A DNA stretch of 64,000 bases from Qipengyuania psychrotolerans. Its GTDB lineage: Bacteria > Pseudomonadota > Alphaproteobacteria > Sphingomonadales > Sphingomonadaceae. Below the pieces are notes generated by a model. It saw nothing but the letters and a program-made list of their open reading frames with translations, was not told where the DNA came from and ran no database searches. The stretch is taken from contig NZ_CP081297.1 in assembly GCF_019711355.1 (NCBI RefSeq), positions 1,612,001 to 1,676,000 of the forward strand, read 5' to 3'. Positions 9,100-17,791 of the stretch are shown one piece after another. Numbering within the stretch: the first letter of the stretch is position 1; each line of letters opens with the position of its first letter. Made by a program: the position numbers and the translations under genes.

Positions 9100-9822
9100 T
9101 CAGTTCGCCTCCATCGCACGTCTACGCAGGCGGGCTTCAGCCTGAATGTCTGCGAGCAAAGCCCGCATTCGCGCCAGCACCACTCCGCCGAAGATCAGCG
9201 AAAAGCCGAGCACTGCAAGCAGCAAGGGCTGCAGGAACACGCTGTCGATAGCGCTATTGCCCATCGTTATGCTCGGTGGTTGGTGAAGCGAATTCCACCA
9301 CACGACACTGCGGTTGATGATGGGGATGTTGACCGCGCCCAGCAGGCCGAAGATCGCGGGAATGCGCGCCGAAACGCCTTCACGTTCGGCGGCCTGAGCC
9401 AATGCTATGTAGGCCAAGTATAGGAAAGCGAGCACGAGCATGCTGGTAAGCCTGCCATCCCAGACCCACCATGTGCCCCAGGTCGGACGCCCCCAGATGG
9501 AACCGGTTGCGAGACAGATCAGCGTAAATACCAGGCCGGGCACCGCCGCTGCCCGCGCGGCAATCGCTGCCAGCGGATGCCTCCAGACCAGAAACACGAG
9601 ACTGGATACCGCAATCGCGCTCCACCCGCCCATCCCCAACCATGCGGTAGGAACGTGGATGAAAAGGATGCGAACCGTCTCACCCATCAACCGGTCAGGC
9701 GGAACCGATGTCACGCCCCAGAAAAGCGCGATGCCGGTCAACACCAATCCGCTCACCAAAAGCAGCGGCGTGAGCCACTGGGCGAGCGATAAAAATCGTT
9801 TGGGATTGGCGAAGCCGTGCAT
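9100..9822 (-). CDS. ccmC: Heme exporter/handling protein CcmC
   Basis: 240-residue protein with about six membrane segments and the WWD motif WGTWWVWDGRLTSM (residues about 115-128), plus the flanking histidine in FIHVPTAW. CcmC presents heme to CcmE in the periplasm. It is the first gene of the visible ccm cluster. The ABC-type partners CcmA and CcmB are not upstream here: the next gene is an unrelated dehydrogenase, so they must be elsewhere if present. The start at 9822 gives an N-terminus MHGFANPKRF typical of CcmC. Confidence 0.96.
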   Translation of the reverse strand: MHGFANPKRFLSLAQWLTPLLLVSGLVLTGIALFWGVTSVPPDRLMGETVRILFIHVPTAWLGMGGWSAIAVSSLVFLVWRHPLAAIAARAAAVPGLVFTLICLATGSIWGRPTWGTWWVWDGRLTSMLVLAFLYLAYIALAQAAEREGVSARIPAIFGLLGAVNIPIINRSVVWWNSLHQPPSITMGNSAIDSVFLQPLLLAVLGFSLIFGGVVLARMRALLADIQAEARLRRRAMEAN

Positions 9823-9887
9823 GATCTAAAGCCGTCGCCAGCGCTTTTACAGGTGCCAGCCTGACCCGCAAGTGAAGATCACGGCCC

Positions 9888-10952
9888 TCAGCGCCCGATG
9901 AGCGCTTGAGCCATGCGGTCGGCGACCTGATCGGACGATTCGCCGGTCTCGTCGCTTTTCTGCCAGATCTGCTCGAGCCTGCCCGGGATCAGCGCGATAC
10001 GCTTGCGTACTTCGTTGATATCACAGGGCGCCTCGTCCTGACGGCACAGATATTCGAGCGTCACAGAAATGATGCCGCCCGCGTTGATCACGTAATCGGG
10101 CGCGTAGAGGATGCCGCGTTTTGCCAACATGGGGCCATGTTCGGCGCGCTTGAGCTGGTTGTTCGCCCCGCCTGCAACAATCTTGCAATCGAGACGGCCA
10201 ATGCCGTCTTCATCCAGGATCGCACCAAGTGCGTTGGGGCTGAAAACATCACACGGCACCGACATGATCGCGTCACTTTCGACGAAATCGGCGCCGAGTT
10301 CAGTTGCCAGCGCTTCGCACCGGTCATGATTAATGTCGGACAGGGTCAGTTTGGCCCCCTCCTTGGCGAGCAACCGGGCGACACCGCCGCCGACACTGCC
10401 CACGCCCTGAAGCGCAACATGGACGCCGTCCATGCTGTCTTTCCCGAGCTTGTATTTGACCGCTGCCTTGATGCCGAGGAAAATGCCGAGTGCGGTAAAC
10501 GGACCCGGGTCCCCGCCAGCGGCATTCTCGCCCTGCACGGGAAGGCCGGATACATACTGCGTGCGCTGGGCCACGGTTGCCATGTCAGCTTCCGATATCC
10601 CCACGTCTTCAGCCGTCACGTACTGACCGCCCAGCGCCTCGACCGCGTCGGCAAAGGCGGCGAGCATTTCGGGCGTCTTGGTCTTGTCGGAATCCGCAAG
10701 GATCACGGCCTTGCCGCCCCCCATCGGCAGGCCTGCCATAGCGTTCTTGTAGCTCATGCCGCGCGAGAGGCGCAGGGCATCGCGCATGGCGGCGTCGGGC
10801 TCGGCATAATGCCAGAAGCGAGTGCCGCCCGCGCCGGGACCCAGATGGGTGGAATGAAGCGCAATAATGGCAGTCAGGCCGCTCTTCGCGTCTCGCACAA
10901 GCTGAACCAGCTCGTGGTCGTCGTAATCCGATTCGGTCCAGAAAGCCGTCAT
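9888..10952 (-). CDS. Leu/Glu/Phe/Val-type NAD-dependent amino acid dehydrogenase
   Basis: 354 residues from the ATG at 10952. It is a member of the Glu/Leu/Phe/Val dehydrogenase superfamily, which oxidatively deaminates amino acids to 2-oxo acids. The catalytic lysine is in PMGGGKAVI (Lys81), after a GPGAGGTRF substrate-domain segment; the dinucleotide fold contains LQGVGSVGGGVARLL. The length is that of leucine or phenylalanine dehydrogenases rather than glutamate dehydrogenase (over 400). Branched-chain amino acid use is the most likely role but specificity cannot be read with confidence. An upstream in-frame start at 11042 would run through tRNA-His, so it was rejected. Confidence 0.88.
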   Translation of the reverse strand: MTAFWTESDYDDHELVQLVRDAKSGLTAIIALHSTHLGPGAGGTRFWHYAEPDAAMRDALRLSRGMSYKNAMAGLPMGGGKAVILADSDKTKTPEMLAAFADAVEALGGQYVTAEDVGISEADMATVAQRTQYVSGLPVQGENAAGGDPGPFTALGIFLGIKAAVKYKLGKDSMDGVHVALQGVGSVGGGVARLLAKEGAKLTLSDINHDRCEALATELGADFVESDAIMSVPCDVFSPNALGAILDEDGIGRLDCKIVAGGANNQLKRAEHGPMLAKRGILYAPDYVINAGGIISVTLEYLCRQDEAPCDINEVRKRIALIPGRLEQIWQKSDETGESSDQVADRMAQALIGR

Positions 10953-10999
10953 AGCTATGCCCCTGCAAGGAGATTCATAAGCTGCGCAAAGGGAGAAAA

Positions 11000-11077
11000 T
11001 GGGGCGATCGAGGGGTCTCGAACCCCCGACCTCCGGTACCACAAACCGGCGCTCTAACCAACTGAGCTACGATCGCC
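11000..11077 (-). tRNA. tRNA-His (anticodon GTG)
   Basis: Full cloverleaf on the minus strand. The acceptor stem GCGATCG pairs with CGATCGC, with the extra 5' G (position -1) opposite C73 that is the hallmark of tRNA-His. The D arm is GCTC/GAGC. The anticodon stem CCGGT/ACCGG carries loop TTGTGGT, anticodon GTG. The T arm is GGGGG-TTCGAGA-CCCCT, and CCA is encoded (11000-11002). Confidence 0.97.
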
Positions 11078-11271
11078 ACACGCCCCCGGAACGCAGCCGG
11101 GAAGGCGCCTCATAATCGCGGACAGGCGGGCGTCAACCCGCCTTGCGCAACGGCGCGTGCCTGTTGCACAAACCGCTTGCATTGGGAAGTGAAAAAGCGC
11201 TCAAGACGCTCCTCACGCAACTATATTTCAGCCCCTTGCAGAGAGCGCTCGGCTCATTATCGTGCCGCAGG

Positions 11272-11907
11272 ATGATCGGACCAGGCGAATCTTCAGCTGA
11301 AATCTTGCTCGCGAGGCCGGGCGTGCAGCGCATACCCACCAACAAGCTCGAACTGTTTCAATCGCGCGGCTTTGTCAGCCCGGAACTGTGCGCCAGGCTC
11401 ATCGCGCTTATCGAGCAGGACCGCCGACCATCCACTCTCGCCGACGCGGGCGACGACCACTATTTTCGCACCAGCGAAACCTGCGACCTTGATGCCGACG
11501 AACCAGCGGTGCGCGAGATGGAATCCCTCTTCGCCGCACTCGGCGGCATTGATCCTGCCCACGGCGAACCGTTGCAAGGCCAACGCTACGATCTGGGGCA
11601 GGAATTCAAACCGCACTGCGACTATTTCAACCGCAGCGGTCAGGATTGGGAAAGATACTGCTCCGTCGCAGGACAGCGCACCTGGACCTTCATGGTTTAC
11701 TTGAACGAGGTCGAGGCTGGCGGCGCGACCCGCTTCAAGGCGATCTCGAAAAGCTTTCACCCGGAAACCGGCAAACTTCTCTGCTGGAACAACTGGCGCG
11801 CGGACGGAAGCGAGAACCCGAATACGATCCATCACGGCATGAAAGTGCGCAAAGGCGTGAAATATGTCATAACCAAATGGTACCGCGAACAACCATGGGG
11901 TTGGTGA
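11272..11907 (+). CDS. Prolyl-4-hydroxylase-like 2OG-Fe(II) dioxygenase
   Basis: About 211 residues from the ATG at 11272; an in-frame ATG at 11143 would add 43 residues of poor protein character. The double-stranded beta-helix iron site is visible: FKPHCDYF supplies His115 and Asp117, and IHHGMKVRKGVKYVITKW supplies the distal histidine (His187) and the 2-oxoglutarate-binding lysine (Lys197). The layout is that of bacterial prolyl 4-hydroxylase alpha-like proteins. The protein substrate is unknown. The stop overlaps the start of the following DksA/TraR gene (TGATG), suggesting coupled translation. The start choice is uncertain because no strong ribosome-binding site is seen. Confidence 0.85.
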   Translation: MIGPGESSAEILLARPGVQRIPTNKLELFQSRGFVSPELCARLIALIEQDRRPSTLADAGDDHYFRTSETCDLDADEPAVREMESLFAALGGIDPAHGEPLQGQRYDLGQEFKPHCDYFNRSGQDWERYCSVAGQRTWTFMVYLNEVEAGGATRFKAISKSFHPETGKLLCWNNWRADGSENPNTIHHGMKVRKGVKYVITKWYREQPWGW

Positions 11908-12224
11908 TGACCGATTATTCCGATCTATCAGACCGTCTGCGCACACGCCTGAACGACCTTCTCGAACGGGCAGAAATCATCGAAGATGATCTGCGTCACC
12001 CGCTCGAGGCCGATTCGAGCGAACAGGCGGTTGATCTGGCCGATGACGAGGCATTAGAAGGTGTCGACGAAATCCTGCGCGCAGAAATTGTTCAGATCCG
12101 GTATGCGCTGCAGAGGATCGAGAACGGAACTTACGGTGTATGCAGCAGTTGCGGCAAGGAAATCGCCCGGGCGCGATTGGAGGCCCGACCTATCGCAACG
12201 CGCTGCATCGATTGCGCTGACTGA
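11907..12224 (+). CDS. DksA/TraR-family C4 zinc-finger protein
   Basis: 105 residues. A coiled-coil-prone helical N-terminal part (about 5-72) leads into the zinc finger GVCSSCGKEI...TRCIDCAD with Cys79, Cys82, Cys100 and Cys103. It is shorter than DksA (about 150) and closer to TraR/YbiI-type members, which act in the RNA polymerase secondary channel or are uncharacterised. The N-terminal acidic cluster (around 37-55) could stand in for the coiled-coil tip. It starts at the ATG overlapping the oxygenase stop and is followed by a clear hairpin terminator. Confidence 0.87.
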   Translation: MTDYSDLSDRLRTRLNDLLERAEIIEDDLRHPLEADSSEQAVDLADDEALEGVDEILRAEIVQIRYALQRIENGTYGVCSSCGKEIARARLEARPIATRCIDCAD

Positions 12225-12261
12225 TGTTCCCGCCTAACTGAAATTCTGAGGACGCAAACGT

Positions 12262-12291
12262 AAAAGGGCGGCCCTTCAGGACCGCCCTTTT
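12262..12291. terminator. Bidirectional intrinsic terminator
   Basis: Inverted repeat AAAAGGGCGG (12262-12271) and CCGCCCTTTT (12282-12291) with a 10-base loop. It gives a U-run on both strands, sits between the converging DksA-like gene (+) and rpmE (-), and could serve both. Confidence 0.85.
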
Positions 12292-12314
12292 TAAATGTGC
12301 TTGATGCAGCAAGC

Positions 12315-12539
12315 TTACTTCTTGAGGCTGATGCCACCGAAGCGCTTGTTGAAGGCTGCGACGCGGCCGCCTTCCTGAAGCTGCTGCTTGCCGCCGGTCC
12401 ATGCCGGGTGGCTGGTCGGGTCGATTTCCAGTGTCAGCGTATCGCCTTCGCTGCCCCAGGTGGAGCGCGTCTGGAATTCGGTACCATCGGTCATTTTGAC
12501 CGTGATTGTGTGATAATCGGGGTGACCTTCGGCCTTCAT
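12315..12539 (-). CDS. rpmE: 50S ribosomal protein bL31
   Basis: 74-residue ribosomal protein L31, starting [20 protein letters not shown] and containing the family segment [11 protein letters not shown] and the C-terminal FNKRFGG. It lacks the four zinc-binding cysteines of the Cys-containing form, as is common in alphaproteobacteria. It ends just downstream of the shared hairpin terminator and has its own leader of roughly 95 bp to fabZ. Confidence 0.96.
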   Translation of the reverse strand: MKAEGHPDYHTITVKMTDGTEFQTRSTWGSEGDTLTLEIDPTSHPAWTGGKQQLQEGGRVAAFNKRFGGISLKK

Positions 12540-12633
12540 GATAAACGTCCTTTTAGCATCGGAGCGGTTCCGACCGGTCCAGCTGTTTGTGGAGAAGGCG
12601 CGCGGTTAGCGCCGCGCGCAGTATTTTGCAAGC

Positions 12634-13086
12634 CTATTCCGGGGCGTCAGCGATCATCGCGGTGAATTGCACTTCGCAGGTGACCTTGCCTTCCACGCTC
12701 GCCTTGCCGGCGAACTTGCAGACGCGCGATCGCTTCTGGACAAACTCAGCCTCAAGATCGAGCAGCACGCCTGGTGTCACCGGGGCGCGGAACTTGGCGT
12801 TCTCGATCGCCATGAAGTAGACCAGCTTGCCAGAGCCTGCCAGGCCAAGGCTCTCAACCGCCAGAACGCCGGCGGCCTGAGCCAGTGCTTCGATCTGGAG
12901 GACGCCGGGCATAATCGGCGAACCGGGAAAATGTCCCTGGAAAAAGTCTTCGTTGAAGCTGACTGCCTTCACCGCATGGATACGCTCGTCGATGACGAGC
13001 TCCTTCACGCGGTCGACCAGAAGCAGGGGGTAGCGGTGCGGTAGGCGCTTCAGCACCTCGACGACGTCGAATCCGGTCTCGCTCAT
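12634..13086 (-). CDS. fabZ: 3-hydroxyacyl-ACP dehydratase FabZ
   Basis: 150-residue hot-dog-fold dehydratase of type II fatty acid synthesis. It carries [13 protein letters not shown] at the N-terminus and the active-site helix [20 protein letters not shown], with catalytic His52 and Glu66. It follows skp by about 20 bp on the same strand. In LPS-making bacteria lpxD normally lies between skp and fabZ and lpxA follows; neither is here. Confidence 0.96.
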   Translation of the reverse strand: MSETGFDVVEVLKRLPHRYPLLLVDRVKELVIDERIHAVKAVSFNEDFFQGHFPGSPIMPGVLQIEALAQAAGVLAVESLGLAGSGKLVYFMAIENAKFRAPVTPGVLLDLEAEFVQKRSRVCKFAGKASVEGKVTCEVQFTAMIADAPE

Positions 13087-13106
13087 GCCCCTGCTCCCTG
13101 TATCGA

Positions 13107-13784
13107 TTAACGGCCGTTGGAAGCCGGCTGCTGCTGCTGCTGAGCGGCCTGCTGCTGACGAGCGGCTGCAACCATCAGGATCTGCTGGATCTGCTGGTAA
13201 GCATTAACCGTCTGCTGGCTCGGCTGCCATTCCTGCGGGGGAGTGATCTGAACCGAAGGCACACGGGCGTTAAGCGCGTTGACGACCTTCTGGGTCACAT
13301 TGGCGGCGGGGACCGAGTACTGGACCGCATCGGGCGAAAGCACGATCTGGAGGTTATCCTGCTGGACAACCGTTTCCAGTGCGGCGCCGTACTGCATGAG
13401 GATTTGCTCGACAGCATAGATGCGCGCCAGGTCAACCTGGTTCGAGAGCTGCGCCGTTTCGCGTTCCAGCGTCTGGATCTGCTGAGCCTGCGGCGCATTC
13501 TGCGCTGCCTGCTGCTCAGCCTGATCGAGCTGTCCATCGCTATTGGTGTCGAGCTGCACAAGCAGGGCCTGCGCCTGCTGCTGCTTCTGCTGGATCTGCT
13601 GGATCTGCGAAGCATAGGTCGTGGAAATCTGCTGGTAGGCAGTTGCGCGCGCGTTGGTCGCAGCGATCGCAGCCGGCGCACTCACGACGCCCATGTTGCC
13701 GCTAACCTGTGCGGCGGCAGGTGCGGCGGCCATGGCAACAGTGGCGAGGCTCGCAGCGGCGAGTGTCTTGGAAATCAGTTTCAT
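13107..13784 (-). CDS. skp: OmpH/Skp-family periplasmic chaperone, Gln-rich, with an EF-hand-like loop
   Basis: 225 residues: signal peptide (about 1-26, cleavage after APAAAQ region), then a glutamine-rich helical body and a poly-Gln/Ala C-terminus. Skp/OmpH chaperones hold unfolded outer-membrane proteins on the way to the Bam complex. The start overlaps the bamA stop (TAATG), and bamA-skp is the conserved pairing. Unusually, residues 79-90 read [12 protein letters not shown], a complete canonical EF-hand calcium loop inside the arm region. The many CAG repeats could make the length variable. Family assignment rests on position, signal peptide and coiled-coil character. Confidence 0.85.
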   Translation of the reverse strand: MKLISKTLAAASLATVAMAAAPAAAQVSGNMGVVSAPAAIAATNARATAYQQISTTYASQIQQIQQKQQQAQALLVQLDTNSDGQLDQAEQQAAQNAPQAQQIQTLERETAQLSNQVDLARIYAVEQILMQYGAALETVVQQDNLQIVLSPDAVQYSVPAANVTQKVVNALNARVPSVQITPPQEWQPSQQTVNAYQQIQQILMVAAARQQQAAQQQQQPASNGR

Positions 13785-16522
13785 TAGAATTGCGTTCCTA
13801 CATTGAAGGAAATGGTTTTGGTATCGTCACCCGGCTGTTTCTTAATCGTCTGTGATAGATCGATCCTGAACGGTCCGAAGGGTGAGTTCCAGTTCACACC
13901 CAGACCCGCGGTGATGCGCGGACTGATGCTGTCGCCAAACAGGACTTCACGATAGAAACCGTTCGCATCCAGGTCGGCTTCGTTGGCGTTTCCATCCGCG
14001 TCGAACTGGTCGAAAGTCCGTCCGATTTGCGGATTTCCGTCCGCATCCACAATTGGGTCGCCAGTTTCCAGATCGTAGAGCGGTCCGAGATAGATCAAAC
14101 GACCACCCGAACTGGCTTGGAAGCTGTTCGGGAAATTGTCCAGCTGCGGCGTGTCGATCGCAAAGAGCGAACCGACATCGACCCACAGCGAAGGCCGGAT
14201 GCCCATTTCACGAACGCCGGATCCGAGCGGAATTTCGAGCTCTGCACGAGCGAGATAATAGGCACGACCGCCAAGCGCATCATCGAACTGGCGATTGTCG
14301 TTCTGGCGGAACTGGTCGATCGTCTCCAAGATCCGCGGCGTCGTCGGATCGGCATCATCATCGAGATATTGCAGACGCACCACTCGCGGACCTACGCCGC
14401 GAATGTCGAACCCGCGGAACTGTGGCTCACCAAGGAAGAACCGGTCGGTCAGGCGCACATCGTCGAAACCGGGGTTCGGATTGTTGCTGAGCGCGTGAAT
14501 CCAGCCGCCTTCAGCATTTAGCGAGAAGATCAGCCCGCTGCCGAGGTTGAAGAATTTGCCCATGCGCGAACGCATCCGCAAGTATTTCACATTGCCGCCG
14601 AGGCCGGCAAATTCGCCAGTCACGCTGATCGTTTCGCCGCGTGTCGGCCGGATACCGCTATCGAGCGAATTGTAATTCAGCGTTGCGCCCAGGATCGACG
14701 CCGTGCGCTGGCCAACCGCTTCACAGATGAAGCGTGACTGCAGACACTCTTCGATTCCGTCGCCATTGGTGTCTTCGAAGAACGCATCGCCAATGGATAC
14801 GTCTTCGTACTGGAGAGTGTAGCTACCGACGAGGGACATATACTCGGACAGCGGCACACCGGCCCGGACCGAGAAGCCGGTGGTAGCCTGTTTGTAGCGA
14901 TTGAAGTCCGTCGCGAAAAAGTCGTTGTCATATTCGCGGTGGTAAATGTCTGCACCGAGCGAGATATTCCGGTCGAACACATAAGGTTCGGAGAAGCTGA
15001 CATTCGCCGATTTGGAAAAACGCGAATAGTTGAGGCTCAGCCCGACCGTCTGGCCGCGGCCGCGGAAGTTCCGCTGGCGAATTGAGCCGGCAAGAATAAA
15101 GCTCTGAATGGAGGAGAAGCCCGCCGACAGCTGCAATTCGCCGGTCGGCTGTTCTTCGATGTTCGCCTCGAGGATAACGCGGTCAGGGGCACTGCCCTCG
15201 ACCTGCGTAATTTCGAAGTTCTCCTGGAAGTAACCCAGCGACCTGATGCGCGCTTCCGAACGATTGATAGCGAGCGTGTTGAACGCATCGCCTTCGGCGA
15301 CACGGAACTCGCGACGGACAACCTTGTCCTGCGTCAGCGTATTGCCGTTCACGTCAATCCGCTCAACGTAAACACGCGGCGCTTCGCGAATGACGAAATT
15401 GACGTCCATCGTCAGGGTTTCAGGGTTGCGCACGAACTGCGGTGCCACATCGGCGAAAGCATATCCGAAGGTACCGGCAAGGTCGGTCATCTGCTCGACC
15501 GTGCTCTCCACGCGCTCGGCATCGTACCATTCGCCGGTCTGCATGGGCAGCCGCGCAGTCATCGATTCGCTGTCGAAATCACGCAGCTGGCTCTCGACGC
15601 TAACGTCGCCGAATTTGTAACGTTCGCCTTCTTCCACCACGTACGTGATGATGAAGTCTTCCTTGTCCGGCGTAAGTTCAGCCACGGCGGAGACGACACG
15701 GAAGTCGGCATAGCCCTGCGTCAGGTAGAATGTCCGCAGCTGCTGCTGGTCGAACGCAAGGCGATCGGGATCGTAGCTCGTGTTGGAGCTGAAGAACGTC
15801 CACAGACGCGATTGCTTGGTGACCATTTCACCGCGCAGGTCGCTGTCCGAGAACGCTTCGTTGCCGATGATGTTGATCTGGCGGATCTTCGACTTGGGAC
15901 CTTCTTCGATCTCGTAGACGATATCCACACGGTTCTGGCTCAGCTGGACCAGCTGCGGCTCGACCGTGGCGGCAAAACGGCCCTGGCGCTTATAGAGCTC
16001 AAGAATCCGCGAAACGTCGGCGCGCACTTTCGAACGCGTGAAAATCTGGCGCGGAGCAAGGCGGATTTCAGGAAGGATCTTGTCGTTCTTGATCCGCTCG
16101 TTGCCCTCGAGGATGATGCGGTTGATGACCGGGTTTTCGACCACGGTTATGACCACATTGCCATTGTTGTTCGTCACGCTGACGTTGGAGAACAACTCGG
16201 TCGCGTAGAGATCCTTGAGCACCTCGTCGCCAGCGGCCTGGGTGTAGGGCTGTCCGGTGCGCAGGCGAATGTAGGACAAGATGGTCTGCGGCTCGAGACG
16301 CTGGGCACCGGCAACTGCGATAGTGCGCACCGTGTCCTGCTGCATGACAGAGGCCTGGGCCTCTGCTTCAGGAGCTTCCTGCGCCTGCGGAGCGGTAGCA
16401 TCCGTATCCTGGGCAAAGGCTATGGTCGGCAGACTTGCCAGCACGGTGCCGGCCAACAGTCCGGCGACGAACCGCGCACCATGGGGTTTCGTCTCGCTCG
16501 CGGCGTTCGCAAATCCAGTCAT
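13784..16522 (-). CDS. bamA: Outer membrane protein assembly factor BamA
   Basis: About 912 residues from the ATG at 16522; an in-frame start 24 residues upstream is possible but lacks signal-peptide character. A signal peptide ending near TIAFAQ is followed by five POTRA domains (to about residue 440) and a C-terminal 16-strand barrel ending in an aromatic residue (GTQF). BamA inserts beta-barrel proteins into the outer membrane. The barrel contains Asp/Asn-rich segments (DTNGDGIEE, DADGNANEADLDANG) that look like calcium-binding surface loops. It lies between rseP and skp, the standard order. Confidence 0.96.
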   Translation of the reverse strand: MTGFANAASETKPHGARFVAGLLAGTVLASLPTIAFAQDTDATAPQAQEAPEAEAQASVMQQDTVRTIAVAGAQRLEPQTILSYIRLRTGQPYTQAAGDEVLKDLYATELFSNVSVTNNNGNVVITVVENPVINRIILEGNERIKNDKILPEIRLAPRQIFTRSKVRADVSRILELYKRQGRFAATVEPQLVQLSQNRVDIVYEIEEGPKSKIRQINIIGNEAFSDSDLRGEMVTKQSRLWTFFSSNTSYDPDRLAFDQQQLRTFYLTQGYADFRVVSAVAELTPDKEDFIITYVVEEGERYKFGDVSVESQLRDFDSESMTARLPMQTGEWYDAERVESTVEQMTDLAGTFGYAFADVAPQFVRNPETLTMDVNFVIREAPRVYVERIDVNGNTLTQDKVVRREFRVAEGDAFNTLAINRSEARIRSLGYFQENFEITQVEGSAPDRVILEANIEEQPTGELQLSAGFSSIQSFILAGSIRQRNFRGRGQTVGLSLNYSRFSKSANVSFSEPYVFDRNISLGADIYHREYDNDFFATDFNRYKQATTGFSVRAGVPLSEYMSLVGSYTLQYEDVSIGDAFFEDTNGDGIEECLQSRFICEAVGQRTASILGATLNYNSLDSGIRPTRGETISVTGEFAGLGGNVKYLRMRSRMGKFFNLGSGLIFSLNAEGGWIHALSNNPNPGFDDVRLTDRFFLGEPQFRGFDIRGVGPRVVRLQYLDDDADPTTPRILETIDQFRQNDNRQFDDALGGRAYYLARAELEIPLGSGVREMGIRPSLWVDVGSLFAIDTPQLDNFPNSFQASSGGRLIYLGPLYDLETGDPIVDADGNPQIGRTFDQFDADGNANEADLDANGFYREVLFGDSISPRITAGLGVNWNSPFGPFRIDLSQTIKKQPGDDTKTISFNVGTQF

Positions 16523-16656
16523 CGACAAGGGAATTCCCGTCCTCAAATATACAAAAAGACGCCTTGCGGAACGTCTGGAGGCCCCCTGCCCCATGCGCGC
16601 CGCGCGATCAAGCCGTGTGACGCCGCAGACGCGCCATCACAAGACCCTGTCCCCGC

Positions 16657-17787
16657 CTAATCCCCGAAGAACGGGAGTTTGGCGATATCTATGAAGGTGA
16701 CGAAAACCATCAGCGCGAGCACAACCGCTACACCGGCCCGATAGGCCACCTCCGTACTACGGGGGCCCAGCGGTTTCCGGCGGACTGCTTCAGCCGCGTA
16801 GAATGCCAGGTGCCCGCCGTCGAGAGCCGGGATTGGCAGGAGGTTGATGAATGCCAAGTTAAGCGAGATCAGTGCAGCCAGATTGAAGAAGGCCAGGGCC
16901 CCAAGGCTGAGTTGCTCACCGGCAAATTTGCCGATGGTCACCGGTCCGCCGAGCTCCTTGACGGAGCGATCGCCCACGACAATTTGCTTAATGCCCGTCA
17001 CCATCATGTCGAGCAATTTGCCCGTCTGGATGACGGACAGCTTGCTCGCCTCCACGATGCCGACCGGTTCGGTCGTGATTTCCGACGAATAAATGCCGAT
17101 CCGCCCGATGCGCGATACATTGCCGAAGCGGTCTTCCTCGCGGATGTCCGCTATGGTCACCGGAATTTCGACTGTTTCGTTGCCGCGCTCCACGCGCATG
17201 TCCACGGCCTTGCCGGGATGCATCATCACCTGGTCGCGAATATCTTCGAAACTTGCGACCGTCTGGCCGTCGATCGAGATCAACCGGTCGCCGATCTTCA
17301 TCCCGGCATCGCGGGCGACGGAATCTTCTGCGAACCTCGTTACGACATTCACCTGCGACGGATCGACCGTCACCGGCTTGCCGAACATCATGAAGAAGGA
17401 CACGAGGATCGCCAGAGTGACCAGCACGTTCGTTGCAGGTCCTGCAAAAACGATCAGTGCGCGCTTCCACAGCGCGGCGTGATGGAAACTGCCATCACGT
17501 TCTTCTGCACTGGCGCGCTCGATCTCGTCAGGATTGGGAATGCTGGCGGGGTTCATATCGCCCTTGAACTGAACGTATCCGCCCAGTGGCAATGCACTCA
17601 ACTTCCAACGGGTGCCTTGCCTGTCGGTAAAGCCGGCGATTTCCTTGCCGAAACCGACCGAAAACGCTTCCGCCTTCACTCCAAACCAGCGGCCCACCAG
17701 ATAGTGGCCCAGTTCGTGCAGCGTTACCAGCGGCCCCAGCAACAGCGGGAAGCCGATGATATACATCCAGAAAGGTATCGATCCGTC
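16657..17787 (-). CDS. rseP: Site-2 zinc metalloprotease RseP (M50)
   Basis: About 376 residues. Intramembrane metalloprotease that cuts anti-sigma factors and signal-peptide remnants. The zinc motif HELGH is near residue 25-29, one PDZ domain spans about 115-210, and the LLPIPALDGGHL motif near the C-terminus supplies the third zinc ligand. The start is placed at a TTG (17787) with GGAG about 10 bases upstream and 4 bp after the dxr stop. An ATG at 17766 would give a very short N-terminus, and the ATG at 17841 would overlap dxr by 50 bp. Start uncertain. Confidence 0.93.
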   Translation of the reverse strand, partial: DGSIPFWMYIIGFPLLLGPLVTLHELGHYLVGRWFGVKAEAFSVGFGKEIAGFTDRQGTRWKLSALPLGGYVQFKGDMNPASIPNPDEIERASAEERDGSFHHAALWKRALIVFAGPATNVLVTLAILVSFFMMFGKPVTVDPSQVNVVTRFAEDSVARDAGMKIGDRLISIDGQTVASFEDIRDQVMMHPGKAVDMRVERGNETVEIPVTIADIREEDRFGNVSRIGRIGIYSSEITTEPVGIVEASKLSVIQTGKLLDMMVTGIKQIVVGDRSVKELGGPVTIGKFAGEQLSLGALAFFNLAALISLNLAFINLLPIPALDGGHLAFYAAEAVRRKPLGPRSTEVAYRAGVAVVLALMVFVTFIDIAKLPFFGD

Positions 17788-17791
17788 CAAG

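Noticed and set aside
9906..11057. 383-residue plus-strand frame opposite the dehydrogenase
   Set aside because: It runs through tRNA-His and mirrors a well-supported enzyme; no start signal or domain.
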